A program made the position numbers and the translations under genes. 64,000 nucleotides of DNA from contig NZ_CAJYGQ010000007.1 in the NCBI RefSeq assembly GCF_913773635.1, positions 1 through 64,000 of the forward strand. The letters are read 5' to 3'. Positions 42,564 through 51,544 of the stretch are shown here, one piece after another. This DNA is from an uncultured Mucilaginibacter sp. Its GTDB lineage: Bacteria > Bacteroidota > Bacteroidia > Sphingobacteriales > Sphingobacteriaceae. How positions within the stretch are numbered: position 1 is the stretch's first letter; each line of letters opens with the position of its first letter. Below the pieces are notes generated by a model. The model was not told the DNA's origin and ran no database searches. It saw nothing but the letters and a program-made list of their open reading frames with translations.

Positions 42564-43373
42564 TTACCAGCTTCCGCTGCTGCCTCCGCCACCTGAACTG
42601 CCGCCACCAAAGCCGCCAAAACCGCCTCCGGAGCTTCCGCCGCCCCAGCCTCCGCCAGAACTGCCGCCACCCCAGCCACTACCGCGGCCACCGCCACCAA
42701 GCATGTTGCCGGCTAAAAACCACCAAAACGGACTTGCACCGCCACGACGGCCAATAACCTGTCCGCCTCCGCCGCCGCCTTTGTTACGGAATATTAAGTA
42801 AATTGCAATAGCAACAATGATGATTATAGCCGTTGAGCTACCTCCGTCTTTCTTGTTCTTACGAGGTCTGTCGGCAGGTTTTTTGTCAGCTTTGTATTCG
42901 CCTTTGGTATACTTGATTATTTCATCCGTAGCTTCATCAAGGCCTTTATAGTAGTTTCCGGCCTTAAAGTTAGGCTTAATGTTTTGTTGTATAATTTGTT
43001 GTGTTGCGGCGTCTGTCAACGCACCTTCAACGCCATAACCGGTTTGAATAGTTATTTTCCGGTCGTTTATTGCTGCTAAAACAAGTACGCCGTTATTCTT
43101 ATCTTTCTGGCCAATACCCCATTCGCGTATAAGCAAGGCTCCATACTGGGCAATATCATAATTACCAACCGATTTAATGAGTACAACCGCAACCTGTGTT
43201 GAGGTAGAATCGTTGAACGCAACCAGTTTGTTTTCCAGCCGCTGCTTATCATCTGCCGAAAGAGAGTTGGTATAATCGGTAACCAGAGTGGTTGAACGTG
43301 GCGGAAATTTTTGTGCCGAACCCATTAGCCCTATAAGCAGTAAATGGAGTAGCAACAATGATTTTTTTAGCAT
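42564..43373 (-). CDS. TPM-domain protein with glycine-rich tail
   Basis: 269 residues: signal peptide (ends GSAQK, about 20), a TPM domain (LVTDYTNSLSADDKQRLENK, REWGIGQKDKNNGVLVLAAI, KITIQTGYGVEGALTDA), one membrane helix (STAIIIIVAIAIYLIF near 180-196), and a C-terminal tail of about 60 residues made of Gly/Ser/Trp repeats. TPM proteins are related to photosystem assembly and phosphatase-like activities. The signal, TM and tail place the domain in the periplasm with a low-complexity cytoplasmic tail. Follows the second TPM gene by 13 bases. Confidence 0.88.
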   Translation of the reverse strand: MLKKSLLLLHLLLIGLMGSAQKFPPRSTTLVTDYTNSLSADDKQRLENKLVAFNDSTSTQVAVVLIKSVGNYDIAQYGALLIREWGIGQKDKNNGVLVLAAINDRKITIQTGYGVEGALTDAATQQIIQQNIKPNFKAGNYYKGLDEATDEIIKYTKGEYKADKKPADRPRKNKKDGGSSTAIIIIVAIAIYLIFRNKGGGGGGQVIGRRGGASPFWWFLAGNMLGGGGRGSGWGGGSSGGGWGGGSSGGGFGGFGGGSSGGGGSSGSW

Positions 43374-43386
43374 CTTCTAAATCTGA

Positions 43387-43821
43387 TTAGTCACCGTCTA
43401 TAAACACAATATCGTCTGACAGCTCATTCTTATCACCTGCGTTAGTTGGAAAGTAACGCTGTAGTTGTTTACCGGCATATTCAATGCCTATAATAATTCC
43501 TTGCAGTAAATCGCCCTCTTTAAAATAGCGAAGCATGCTTTCTTTGGTTTTATCCCAAAAATCGGGCGGCACCAGTTTGTTTATTCCTTCGTCGCCAATA
43601 ATGGCAAATTTATGGTCGACGGTTGCAATGTAAATTAGCACACCATTACGCAGCTTGGTTTTATCCATTTCAAGCTTATAAAAGTAGGTTGCTGCTCTGT
43701 CTATCGGGTTGTCCTCCTTGCACGACTTTTCAACGCATATCCTGATTTCGCCTGAAGTGTATTGCTCGGCACGCTCAATGGCCTGCCTTATTTTCTGCTG
43801 TTCTTCGTCGTTAAACTTCAT
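43387..43821 (-). CDS. TPM-domain protein (soluble form)
   Basis: 144 residues from ATG 43821 (an upstream in-frame GTG at 43842 would add 7 residues). The TPM core shows SGEIRICVEKSC, AATYFYKLEMDKTKLRNGVL, IYIATVDHKFAIIGDEG and PPDFWDKTKESMLRYFKEG. It has no signal peptide or membrane helix, unlike its downstream neighbour. The pair of a soluble and an exported TPM protein beside LemA is a recurring Bacteroidota grouping. Function unknown. Confidence 0.85.
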   Translation of the reverse strand: MKFNDEEQQKIRQAIERAEQYTSGEIRICVEKSCKEDNPIDRAATYFYKLEMDKTKLRNGVLIYIATVDHKFAIIGDEGINKLVPPDFWDKTKESMLRYFKEGDLLQGIIIGIEYAGKQLQRYFPTNAGDKNELSDDIVFIDGD

Positions 43822-43873
43822 TGTTGTTTGATGATTTTCCACCGGTTATTGAAGTAATTTCAGTGGCTTTTGT

Positions 43874-43954
43874 AAGGTTTCGCCAATACAAGATCAAGTT
43901 TTACCTGTTTAACCGTCAGTAAACCATAATCCCTTATTGGCGAAATAAAACCTT
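43874..43954. repeat. Long inverted repeat between LemA and TPM genes
   Basis: AAGGTTTCGCCAATA (43874-43888) is complementary to TATTGGCGAAATAAAACCTT (43935-43954) with a small bulge, enclosing ~46 bases. On the minus strand it lies between the LemA stop and the TPM start. It could be a transcript-processing stem or a small mobile remnant. Confidence 0.5.
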
Positions 43955-43977
43955 CTATATGCCAAACTTACTAAAAG

Positions 43978-44556
43978 TTAAAACTCAACCTTAGGAGCTT
44001 TTTGAGCAGTAGCATCGGCCTCAAAATAACCTTTTGGCGTAAAGCCAAACATTTTTGCAGTAAGGTTATTTGGAAACGAACGTATTTTTCCGTTATAAGC
44101 CTGCACCGAGCTATTAAAATCCATACGGGCAACACTTATGCGGTTTTCCGTTCCTTCTAACTGGCCTTGCAATGCGGTAAAGTTTTCGTTTGCACGCAAT
44201 GTTGGGTAGTTTTCAGTTACGCTTAACAAGCGGCCTAAAGCTGTGCTGAGTTCGCCTTGTGCCTGCTGATATTTTTGTACGGTTTCCGGGGTTAATTTTG
44301 AAGCATCAACCTGTACCGATGTTGCTTTTGCCCGGGCCTCTGCTACTTCTGTAAGTGTACTTTTTTCAAAGTTAGCCACACCTTTAACGGTAGATACAAG
44401 GTTGGGAATTAAATCGGCGCGGCGTTGATACTGGCTTTGTACGGCACCCCATTTGGCTTTGGTATCTTCGTCCATTTTTACAATGCTGTTATAGCCGCAT
44501 GAACTCATTGACATGGCCGCCATGATAAGCAATATGGCTGAAAATAATTTTTTCAT
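43978..44556 (-). CDS. lemA: LemA family lipoprotein
   Basis: 192 residues. A lipoprotein signal with a lipobox-like MSSCGYN (Cys at about residue 20), then the coiled-coil LemA core: QSQYQRRADLIPNLVSTVKG near 43, TEVAEARAKATSVQ, LSVTENYPTLRANENFTALQ, and ARMDFNSSVQAYNGKIRSF near 145. LemA proteins occur with TPM proteins and have no firmly known role. Divergent from the GH92 gene, with a promoter region between them. Confidence 0.93.
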   Translation of the reverse strand: MKKLFSAILLIMAAMSMSSCGYNSIVKMDEDTKAKWGAVQSQYQRRADLIPNLVSTVKGVANFEKSTLTEVAEARAKATSVQVDASKLTPETVQKYQQAQGELSTALGRLLSVTENYPTLRANENFTALQGQLEGTENRISVARMDFNSSVQAYNGKIRSFPNNLTAKMFGFTPKGYFEADATAQKAPKVEF

Positions 44557-44636
44557 GTTTTTCTTCTTAATTTTTGATTAAAGTTGAACTTTGGTAGTTA
44601 GATTACAAATGCTGTACCGTTGTTACAGCTATAATG

Positions 44637-44665
44637 TTGTAATGCCAATATGGCAATTATGTTTG
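44637..44665 (+). promoter_or_regulatory. Promoter and operator-like palindrome upstream of GH92 gene
   Basis: TTG (44637-44639), an 18-base spacer and TATGTTTG (44658-44665) fit the Bacteroidota -33/-7 plan. The spacer contains the palindrome TGCCAATATGGCA (44643-44655), a possible operator, and another inverted repeat GCTGTA/TACAGC lies just upstream (44611-44629). The start codon GTG is 29 bases after the -7 box. Confidence 0.55.
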
Positions 44666-44693
44666 GAATCAACTATTTATAAATCTGCAAAAA

Positions 44694-46997
44694 GTGAAAA
44701 AAAGTTATCTGCCGTTTATACTACTAACGTTTGGCTCGCTGGTGGTTTGCGGTCAAAAACAAACCGGTCAAAAACTGGTGAGCTATGTTAAACCAATTAT
44801 TGGTACCCAGCGCATGGGGCATACTTATCCGGGTGCAACCGTTCCGTTCGGTATGGTACAGTTAAGCCCCGAAACGGATAGTATTAGCTATGAATTAAAT
44901 GGCAAGTACAATCCGCGGGTTTATGAGTATTGTGCCGGTTACCAGTATGAAGACAAAACCATTACTGGTTTCAGCCATACGCATTTTAGCGGTACCGGGC
45001 ACTCAGATTTAGGTGATTTTTTAATTATGCCAACGGTTGGCGCCTTAAAGCTTAATCCGGGTACTGCCGATAAGCCGGGTAGTGGTTACCGCTCACGCTT
45101 TTCGCACCAGAATGAAGTAAGCGAGGCTGGTTACTACAAGGCCAAACTTGATGATTATAATATCACAGCTGAAATGACCGCCAGCACCCGCGTGGGTTTT
45201 CATCAATATACATTCCCAAAAGCTGATGATGCACACATCGTGCTTGATTTAACGGCTGGTATATATAATTATCCTGATAAAAATGTATGGACGTACGTTA
45301 GGGTAGTGAATGATACTTTGGTTACAGGCTTTCGTCAAACCAATGGCTGGGCTAAAAACCGGGTGCTGTATTTTGCCATGCGTTTTTCAAAACCCATTAC
45401 ATCACATGGTTTCCGTAATGAATCACCCCGGCAGGTTTATCGCGGGTTTTGGGGCAAGTTTAATCAAAACAAAAACTTCCCTGAAATTGGAGGTCAGCGC
45501 ATAAAGGCTTATTTCGACTTCAAGACTATTGCTGGGGAGAAGATAAAAATTAAAATGGCGTTATCACCCGTGAGTATGCAGGGAGCAATTGATAATATGC
45601 AGGCCGAAGTGCCTGGATGGAATTTTGATAAGGTAAAAGCTGCTGCACAGCAACAATGGGAGAGTGAATTGCAAAAAATTGTGATACAAACTCCAAGCAA
45701 AGCGGTTAAAGAAAACTTTTACACTGCCGTTTACCATACGCTCATAAATCCTACCATTTACATGGATGCGGACGGGCAGTATAAAGGTTTAGATCAAAAC
45801 GTGCATAAGGCTAATGGCTTCACTAATTATACCACCTTCTCTTTGTGGGACACTTACCGTGCCTTGCATCCGCTGTTTAACATCATTGATCCGCAGCGTA
45901 ATAACGATATGGTGAAATCAATGCTGGCCCATTTTGACCAAAGCCCGGAGCATATGTTGCCGGTATGGTCAAACTCGGGTAACGAAAACTGGTGCATGTC
46001 GGGCTATCACAGCGTATCAGTAGTTGCCGATGCTATTATTAAAGGAAATGCTGCAGGTATTGACGTTAATAAGGCACTGGAGGCCTGCGTTACCACTGCA
46101 CGCAAGCGCGATTACGAAGGAATTGGTTATTATATAGATAAAGGTTACATACCCGATGAACGTAACGGCGTATCGGTATCAAGCACACTGGAATATGCCT
46201 ACGATGACTGGTGTATTGCACAACTGGCTAGAAAGTTGGGCAAGCAGGATATCTACGAAGAGTTTAACAAGCGTGCACAAAACTACCGTAACGTGTATGA
46301 CAAGGCTTCGGGCTTTATGCGCCCACGATTGGCCGATGGCAGCTTCAGGCCAAAGTTTGATGCGCTAACCACCATAGGGCAGGGCTTTATTGAAGGCAAT
46401 GCCTGGAATTATACACTGTTTGCCCCGCATGACCCTAAAGGGCTGATAGAAATTATGGGAGGCAATAAACGTGTTATACCTTACCTAGATTCATTGTTCA
46501 CCATGCACCTGCCTGATAAGTTTTTTGAGGAAACTGAAGACATAACGCGCGATGGTATAATTGGAAATTATGTGCATGGCAACGAACCATCGCACCATGT
46601 AGCCTACCTGTACAACTGGACTAACCAGCCATGGAAAACACAGGAGCGGGTGCGCATGATACTCCCTAAAATGTACAAGCCAACACCTGATGGACTGGGC
46701 GGCAATGATGACACCGGCCAAATGAGTGCCTGGTTCATTTTTACCAACCTTGGCTTTTACCCTGTAGCGCCAGGCAGTGATGAGTATGCCCTGGGCAGCC
46801 CTGCTATACATGCAGCCACGGTTAAACTGCCGGGCGGCAAAACTTTTACCGTTACGGCAAAAAATCAAAGCGATAAAAATGTTTATGTGCAAAAGGTGCT
46901 TCTTAATGGCAAACCGCTGGAGGGCCTGAATATTAAGCATGCCGATATTATGAACGGGGGAGAAATAACCTTCTTTATGGGCAGTAAGCATAAATAA
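44694..46997 (+). CDS. GH92 family glycosidase (alpha-mannosidase-like), secreted
   Basis: 767 residues with a signal peptide (ends VVCGQ near 21, a Cys that might be a lipobox). The GH92 core is recognisable from VKPIIGTQRMGHTYPGATVP near 32 and FSHTHFSGTGHSDLGDF near 93, through TTFSLWDTYRALHPLFNII near 380 and GNEPSHHVAYLYNWTNQPWK near 620, to GNDDTGQMSAWFIFTNLGF near 667. GH92 enzymes are calcium-dependent exo-acting alpha-mannosidases. The start codon is GTG at 44694. No SusCD system is adjacent. Convergent with the DPP IV-like gene. Confidence 0.92.
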   Translation: MKKSYLPFILLTFGSLVVCGQKQTGQKLVSYVKPIIGTQRMGHTYPGATVPFGMVQLSPETDSISYELNGKYNPRVYEYCAGYQYEDKTITGFSHTHFSGTGHSDLGDFLIMPTVGALKLNPGTADKPGSGYRSRFSHQNEVSEAGYYKAKLDDYNITAEMTASTRVGFHQYTFPKADDAHIVLDLTAGIYNYPDKNVWTYVRVVNDTLVTGFRQTNGWAKNRVLYFAMRFSKPITSHGFRNESPRQVYRGFWGKFNQNKNFPEIGGQRIKAYFDFKTIAGEKIKIKMALSPVSMQGAIDNMQAEVPGWNFDKVKAAAQQQWESELQKIVIQTPSKAVKENFYTAVYHTLINPTIYMDADGQYKGLDQNVHKANGFTNYTTFSLWDTYRALHPLFNIIDPQRNNDMVKSMLAHFDQSPEHMLPVWSNSGNENWCMSGYHSVSVVADAIIKGNAAGIDVNKALEACVTTARKRDYEGIGYYIDKGYIPDERNGVSVSSTLEYAYDDWCIAQLARKLGKQDIYEEFNKRAQNYRNVYDKASGFMRPRLADGSFRPKFDALTTIGQGFIEGNAWNYTLFAPHDPKGLIEIMGGNKRVIPYLDSLFTMHLPDKFFEETEDITRDGIIGNYVHGNEPSHHVAYLYNWTNQPWKTQERVRMILPKMYKPTPDGLGGNDDTGQMSAWFIFTNLGFYPVAPGSDEYALGSPAIHAATVKLPGGKTFTVTAKNQSDKNVYVQKVLLNGKPLEGLNIKHADIMNGGEITFFMGSKHK

Positions 46998-47010
46998 GGT
47001 CATTAGAATA

Positions 47011-47048
47011 AAAAAGGGTTCGATTATATATAATCGAACCCTTTTTTT
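47011..47048. terminator. Bidirectional terminator
   Basis: AAAAAGGGTTCGATTA and TAATCGAACCCTTTTT form a perfect 16-bp stem (47011-47026 and 47031-47046) with a 4-base loop, flanked by A and T runs. It lies between the convergent GH92 and peptidase genes. Confidence 0.92.
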
Positions 47049-47068
47049 GTTAAAAGTGCATAATATGA

Positions 47069-49252
47069 TTACCTGCCGCCCGGAGGGCAATGCTCTTTTA
47101 GAAATTTGGTATACAGCGTGCTTAAATGCTGGCTGGTTCCCAAACCTTCAGATATGCCATGCGTACGGTTAGGGTATGACATTAGCTGGAATTGCTTGTT
47201 ATACTTTACAAGCTCATTTATTAGTTGCTCAGCATTGTTGTAATGTACGTTATCATCGCCGGTGCCGTGTATGTAAAGCAGGTTTCCGCGCAGGTTTTTT
47301 GCATGTGTAACCGGCGAACCTTTTACGAAGTATGAACGTGCTTCGTCATTTACAGGCACGCCCATATAACGTTCTTGGTAAATATTATCATACGTTAACT
47401 GGTTGCCAACAGCTGCAACTGCTATGCCTGTTTTATAAACATCAGGGTATTGAAACATAAGGTTAAGCGTTGATGATCCACCACCGCTCCATCCCCAAAC
47501 AGCTACGCGTGAGGTATCAATAAAGCTATGCTTTTTAAATAACTCCTTAGCCGCCATAGCCTGGTCTCTTACGTTTAGTGTACCAATGCTGCGGTAAATA
47601 GCTTTGCGCCATTCCCTGCCTTTGGCTACCGGCGCGCCGCGGTTATCCATTGATACGTAAATGTAACCATCATCGGCCATGTTACCGGCATACTCAAAGT
47701 TCATTCCGGCTCCGTAAGTATCAGCTGCAGTTTGAGAGGCAGGTTCGCCATAAACGTAAAATACAATAGGGTATTTCTTAGTAGCATCAAAGTTGGTTGG
47801 CTTTTTCATCCATCCGTCCATAGTAATGCCATCGGCTGTTGTTACCTTAAAAAATTCGGGTTTATTTACAGCAGCAGCAGCGTTAACGTTAATGGCAGTA
47901 GGTTTACCATCAAGCGGCGTATGGGCAGGAAGACCAATGGTTTCGCGCACCGGCGAGGTAAAGCTGTTGTTAAATGAGTGAATAGCCACCAGGCCGTTAG
48001 GTGCAATATCATAACGGTGTGTGCCCGGCTGGTTGGCTGGTGAAACACGTTGAGGTGCACCACCGCTTAGCTTTACGCGGTATAAATATTTTTGTGTAGC
48101 ATTATCAGGCGAAGCCATAAAATAAATAAAGCCATTAGCCTCGTCAATAAGGTTTAAGCTTATAACATCATACTTGCCCGGAGTTAGCAATTTTTCCTTG
48201 CCCTGGCGGTCAATGCTGTAAGCATGGCGCCAGCCGTCTTTTTCGCTCAGCCAAATAAACTTTTTGCCTTTTTCAATCCAGTCCCAGCCTTCGGGTGCAG
48301 CTTTTGCATCTACCCAAGCCTTATCAGTTTCGGTGTATATAGCTTTTGAAGCCGAACCGTTTACCGGGCATAAAAATATTTTGCTTTCGTTTTGAGCGCG
48401 GTTAAGCTGTTGTATAATAAGTTCGTTGCTGTTTCCGGCCCACTCCATGCGTGGAATGTAGTGCTGTATGGCATCGCCCGGAACGTTAACATCAACTGTT
48501 TTGCCATCGGCTACGCTTACTACCTTAATTTTGCATGAGCTTGGATTGGTACCAGCTACCGGGTACTCTACCGGTACAGTGTAAGAATAGGTAGAATCGG
48601 TTGTGTTAAGCATCAGATAGTTGCGTATTTTGGTAGCGTCAATTTGCCAATAAGCAATGCTACGGCTATCTGGCGACCAGCGGAATCCATCGCGGCAATC
48701 AAATTCTTCTTCGTAAGCCCAGTCAAATGTTCCGTTTATTAAACGCTTGGTGCCATCACTGGTTAACGCCTTTATTGCTCCGGTGTTCAAATCTTCAACG
48801 TACACGTTATGCTCGCTTACATAAGCGGCCTTGGTGCCATCGGGTGATATTTTGGCAAACATGAGTGAAGACTGCGGGCGCGATTTGCCTATTTGAGTAA
48901 GCTTTTTGCTGCTGATATCATACACCCAATAATCGCCCCGGGTGTCCTGACGCCAAACGCGTTTAGTGTTGGTATTAATAAGCACTTTTTGCCTGTCGTT
49001 AGAAAACGAGAAGCGGCGTACCCTTATTGCAGCTTTGCCTGCCGGCGTTAACGCCTGCTGTGTTACTATCACATTTTTTTGATCGGCAGCCCTGATGTCC
49101 AGCTCAACAATTTCGCCGTTTTGAATGCTGTAATAATGGTAACCATCTTTGGCCCACTGCAATCCGCCCTGGGCTTTGGCCGCATAGTTTATGAGCGTTG
49201 CCAAAACTATCAGCAATATGCTTAAAACCGGGCGGCGAAATTTCATGTTCAT
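47069..49252 (-). CDS. Secreted dipeptidyl peptidase IV-type serine peptidase (S9)
   Basis: 727 residues. Signal peptide (about 1-27, ending YAAKAQ), a beta-propeller DPP_IV N-terminal domain (~50-480, with KISPDGTKAAYVSEHNVYVE and FDWAYEEEFDCRDGFRWSPD), and a C-terminal alpha/beta-hydrolase. The triad is Ser in VAVWGWSGGGSST near 593, Asp in GTGDDNVHYNN near 670 and His in YPNRTHGISEG near 702. The EE pair (YEEEF) that anchors the substrate N-terminus in DPP IV is present. Cleaves X-Pro dipeptides from peptides; probably periplasmic. Two alternative ATGs differ by two codons. Confidence 0.93.
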   Translation of the reverse strand: MNMKFRRPVLSILLIVLATLINYAAKAQGGLQWAKDGYHYYSIQNGEIVELDIRAADQKNVIVTQQALTPAGKAAIRVRRFSFSNDRQKVLINTNTKRVWRQDTRGDYWVYDISSKKLTQIGKSRPQSSLMFAKISPDGTKAAYVSEHNVYVEDLNTGAIKALTSDGTKRLINGTFDWAYEEEFDCRDGFRWSPDSRSIAYWQIDATKIRNYLMLNTTDSTYSYTVPVEYPVAGTNPSSCKIKVVSVADGKTVDVNVPGDAIQHYIPRMEWAGNSNELIIQQLNRAQNESKIFLCPVNGSASKAIYTETDKAWVDAKAAPEGWDWIEKGKKFIWLSEKDGWRHAYSIDRQGKEKLLTPGKYDVISLNLIDEANGFIYFMASPDNATQKYLYRVKLSGGAPQRVSPANQPGTHRYDIAPNGLVAIHSFNNSFTSPVRETIGLPAHTPLDGKPTAINVNAAAAVNKPEFFKVTTADGITMDGWMKKPTNFDATKKYPIVFYVYGEPASQTAADTYGAGMNFEYAGNMADDGYIYVSMDNRGAPVAKGREWRKAIYRSIGTLNVRDQAMAAKELFKKHSFIDTSRVAVWGWSGGGSSTLNLMFQYPDVYKTGIAVAAVGNQLTYDNIYQERYMGVPVNDEARSYFVKGSPVTHAKNLRGNLLYIHGTGDDNVHYNNAEQLINELVKYNKQFQLMSYPNRTHGISEGLGTSQHLSTLYTKFLKEHCPPGGR

Positions 49253-49351
49253 ACTATATTAAATTTTGAAATACCTTAGCAGCGTAAATAATGCTGCTAT
49301 AAAAATTGCGTTAAATTAATATTTTAATCAATTATTGCGGCTGTCCTGATT

Positions 49352-50869
49352 ATGAAAAAACTCTCTTTACTACTTGTTACCGGCCTTTTTTGCCTTGGAG
49401 CTGAAGCGCAAAATGCTAACCGCAACAAATTCATTACAGATAGTCTTGATAACCTCATCAGCAAATCGCTCACTAACTGGCGTGTACCCGGTGCTGCGGT
49501 TTGTATTGTTAAAGACGGACGTATAATACTACGCAAAGGGTATGGAATTAAAGAGCTGGGCGTAGCTGCCAAAGTGGATGAAAATACCCTTTTTATGATT
49601 GGCAGCAACACCAAGGCTTTTACCGCCACAGCGCTGGCTACACTGCAGGCGCAAGGTAAAATTTCGTTGGATGACAGGGTTACTAAATACGTTCCGGAAT
49701 TTAAATTGGAAAGTAAAGAGATAACCAACATGGTTACCCTGCGCGATTTGCTTAGCCATCGTATAGGGTTTGGTACTTTTCAGGGTGATTTTACTTACTG
49801 GACCAGCGACTTAACACGCGAACAGGTAATTGAGAAAATGAGCCATATAAAACCGCTTTACCCATTTAGAAGCCGTTGGGGGTATACCAATGCAGCCTTT
49901 TTAACAGCCGGAGAAGCTATAGAGCGTATCACTAAAAAGAAATGGGAGCAGTATATAAAGGAAACAATTTTTGCACCTCTGGGAATGAGCAGTACGGTTG
50001 CGTTATCAAAAGATTTATCAACCTCGTTTAACAAAGCCGCCGCACATACTTTTATTGATGGCCGGCTGGCTGCCATTCCATACCCGCAAATTGATAACCT
50101 GGCACCTGCCGGTAGTATAAGCTCATCGGCCAATGATATGTGCAAGTGGGTGCTGGCGTTGCTGGCCAATGGCAAAACCGGACAGCGGGAGGTAATACCT
50201 GCAGCAGCAATACGCGCCACACGGCAGCCGCAAATTTTGGTAGGCGGCGGTGAAGACGGCGGCTTTAGCGCTTACGGACTGGGATGGTTTTTGCAGGGCT
50301 ATAAAGGTCATCGTGTGGTAATGCATACGGGTGGGGTAAATGGTTATGTATCATCTGTTACACTGGTGCCCGATCAAAACCTTGGGATAGTGATTTTAAC
50401 TAACAACGATCAAAATAACCTTATAGAAACGCTCAATCTTGATATTATTGATGCGTACATCAAACAGCCGTTCCGCAGCCATGCTGATGCGGCCCTGGCC
50501 GAAACGAAGGCCTATCAGCAACGCATTTTGCAACAGGAAAAAAGCTGGAGAGACAGTACGCTATTGAATTTGCGCCCGGCACTGAGTATAGGTGAGTACA
50601 CCGGCAAATACACTAATGATCTTTACGGTAACATTACCATAAGTAAAGGTGATGCTGCGAACGATTTGGAAGTTCGCTTTGAGCATCACCCTAAGTTATT
50701 TGCAAGGCTTCAGCCATTAGGCGGTAACCGGTTTTTTGCCACCTTCTCTGACCCGGAGTTTGGCCGCGCGGTATTCCCGTTCACCGTTCAGGGTAATAAG
50801 GTGGTAAGCGTACAGGTTAAGGTAGCCGATTTTGTTGAGTATACGCCGTACGAGTTTAAGAAGAAATAA
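49352..50869 (+). CDS. Secreted class C beta-lactamase-like serine hydrolase
   Basis: 505 residues. A signal peptide (ends LGAEAQ near 20) is followed by a beta-lactamase/penicillin-binding fold: SxxK in GSNTKAFTATALATL near 83, YTN in WGYTNAAFLTAGEA near 177, and HTGGVNGYVSS near 330 in the KTG-box position. The C-terminal ~100 residues are a DUF3471-type domain (GEYTGKYTNDLYGNITISKG). Such enzymes include D-aminopeptidases, esterases and class C-like peptidases; resistance to beta-lactams is not implied. Divergent from the DPP IV-like peptidase, perhaps with a shared peptide-degrading role. Confidence 0.9.
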   Translation: MKKLSLLLVTGLFCLGAEAQNANRNKFITDSLDNLISKSLTNWRVPGAAVCIVKDGRIILRKGYGIKELGVAAKVDENTLFMIGSNTKAFTATALATLQAQGKISLDDRVTKYVPEFKLESKEITNMVTLRDLLSHRIGFGTFQGDFTYWTSDLTREQVIEKMSHIKPLYPFRSRWGYTNAAFLTAGEAIERITKKKWEQYIKETIFAPLGMSSTVALSKDLSTSFNKAAAHTFIDGRLAAIPYPQIDNLAPAGSISSSANDMCKWVLALLANGKTGQREVIPAAAIRATRQPQILVGGGEDGGFSAYGLGWFLQGYKGHRVVMHTGGVNGYVSSVTLVPDQNLGIVILTNNDQNNLIETLNLDIIDAYIKQPFRSHADAALAETKAYQQRILQQEKSWRDSTLLNLRPALSIGEYTGKYTNDLYGNITISKGDAANDLEVRFEHHPKLFARLQPLGGNRFFATFSDPEFGRAVFPFTVQGNKVVSVQVKVADFVEYTPYEFKKK

Positions 50870-50880
50870 GCCGGGATGGG

Positions 50881-51504
50881 TCAGCGCTTTTTATTAACAT
50901 ATTGAGTAATCAGGTTAAATTTATTAATATTTTGCCGTTGTAAGTTGGCGATGATCAGCTTAATAACGGAGTACTTTTCCTCTTGCTCGCCACGTATTGC
51001 AACCCGTAGTTCATGGCCGGTGTATTTATTATAGATAGTGCGTGAGGTGCTTATCCATTTAAAAAACTCATTGTTTTTGGTATTATCAATAGGAATACCT
51101 TTTAAGTGCCGTTCTTTATCAAAACACCCATAGTCTTGAATAAAATCGCTCATTTCTAACATTGGGTCACCGAAGTTACCTATTCGCCCGAATTTATCTA
51201 TCTGGTTAGCGGTGAATGTTATATTTCGGTCGGCGGCCATTGCCATTAATGCTTGTTGCCTCAACCACGGAATGTTATCAAAACCCAGATAAACTTTGTT
51301 GTGCTTAAGATAAACGGTTAAATAATCGCCGTCAGTATCGCTGATATCTAAACGATGAGTTACAGGGGGCTTAACATCGATTGGTGCAGTGATGTCACGG
51401 GGTCGGCCAATGTACATAACAAACAGTAGCAGCAAAAATGCTACATCGCACATGGCCGTCATGTCAATATATGGAAAAATCCGTCTTGGCTTTGATGCCG
51501 CCAT
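50881..51504 (-). CDS. ExbD-type biopolymer transport protein (orphan)
   Basis: 207 residues with the ExbD opening DMTAMCDVAFLLLLFVMYIG (one TM helix with the conserved Asp) and a long periplasmic domain (KHNKVYLGFDNIPWLRQQAL, ELRVAIRGEQEEKYSVIKLI) ending KFNLITQYVNKKR. ExbD couples the proton motive force to TonB or related Tol/Gld systems. No ExbB or TonB gene is adjacent, so it is separated from its expected partners. It is longer than E. coli ExbD (141). Convergent with the beta-lactamase-like gene. Confidence 0.85.
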   Translation of the reverse strand: MAASKPRRIFPYIDMTAMCDVAFLLLLFVMYIGRPRDITAPIDVKPPVTHRLDISDTDGDYLTVYLKHNKVYLGFDNIPWLRQQALMAMAADRNITFTANQIDKFGRIGNFGDPMLEMSDFIQDYGCFDKERHLKGIPIDNTKNNEFFKWISTSRTIYNKYTGHELRVAIRGEQEEKYSVIKLIIANLQRQNINKFNLITQYVNKKR

Positions 51505-51544
51505 CTTGCATTAAGATTTGTTATTGCAAGATACAAATTTCGAT

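Noticed and set aside
42554..42700. Alanine/valine-rich N-terminal extension of the DUF6483-like protein
   Set aside because: It is an off-frame reading of the glycine-rich tail of the TPM gene; ATG 42553 is the natural start.
42570..42740. Repetitive GCC/CCG-rich sequence that looked like a tandem repeat array
   Set aside because: It is the low-complexity Gly/Ser/Trp tail of the TPM protein, not a separate repeat or CRISPR array.
46491..47090. 199-codon minus-strand frame opposite the end of the GH92 gene
   Set aside because: It covers the terminator and the GH92 coding sequence in antisense and has no family features.
49352..50869. Beta-lactam resistance gene
   Set aside because: The SxxK/YTN/HTG set and DUF3471 tail are shared by many esterases and peptidases; nothing here points to antibiotic resistance.
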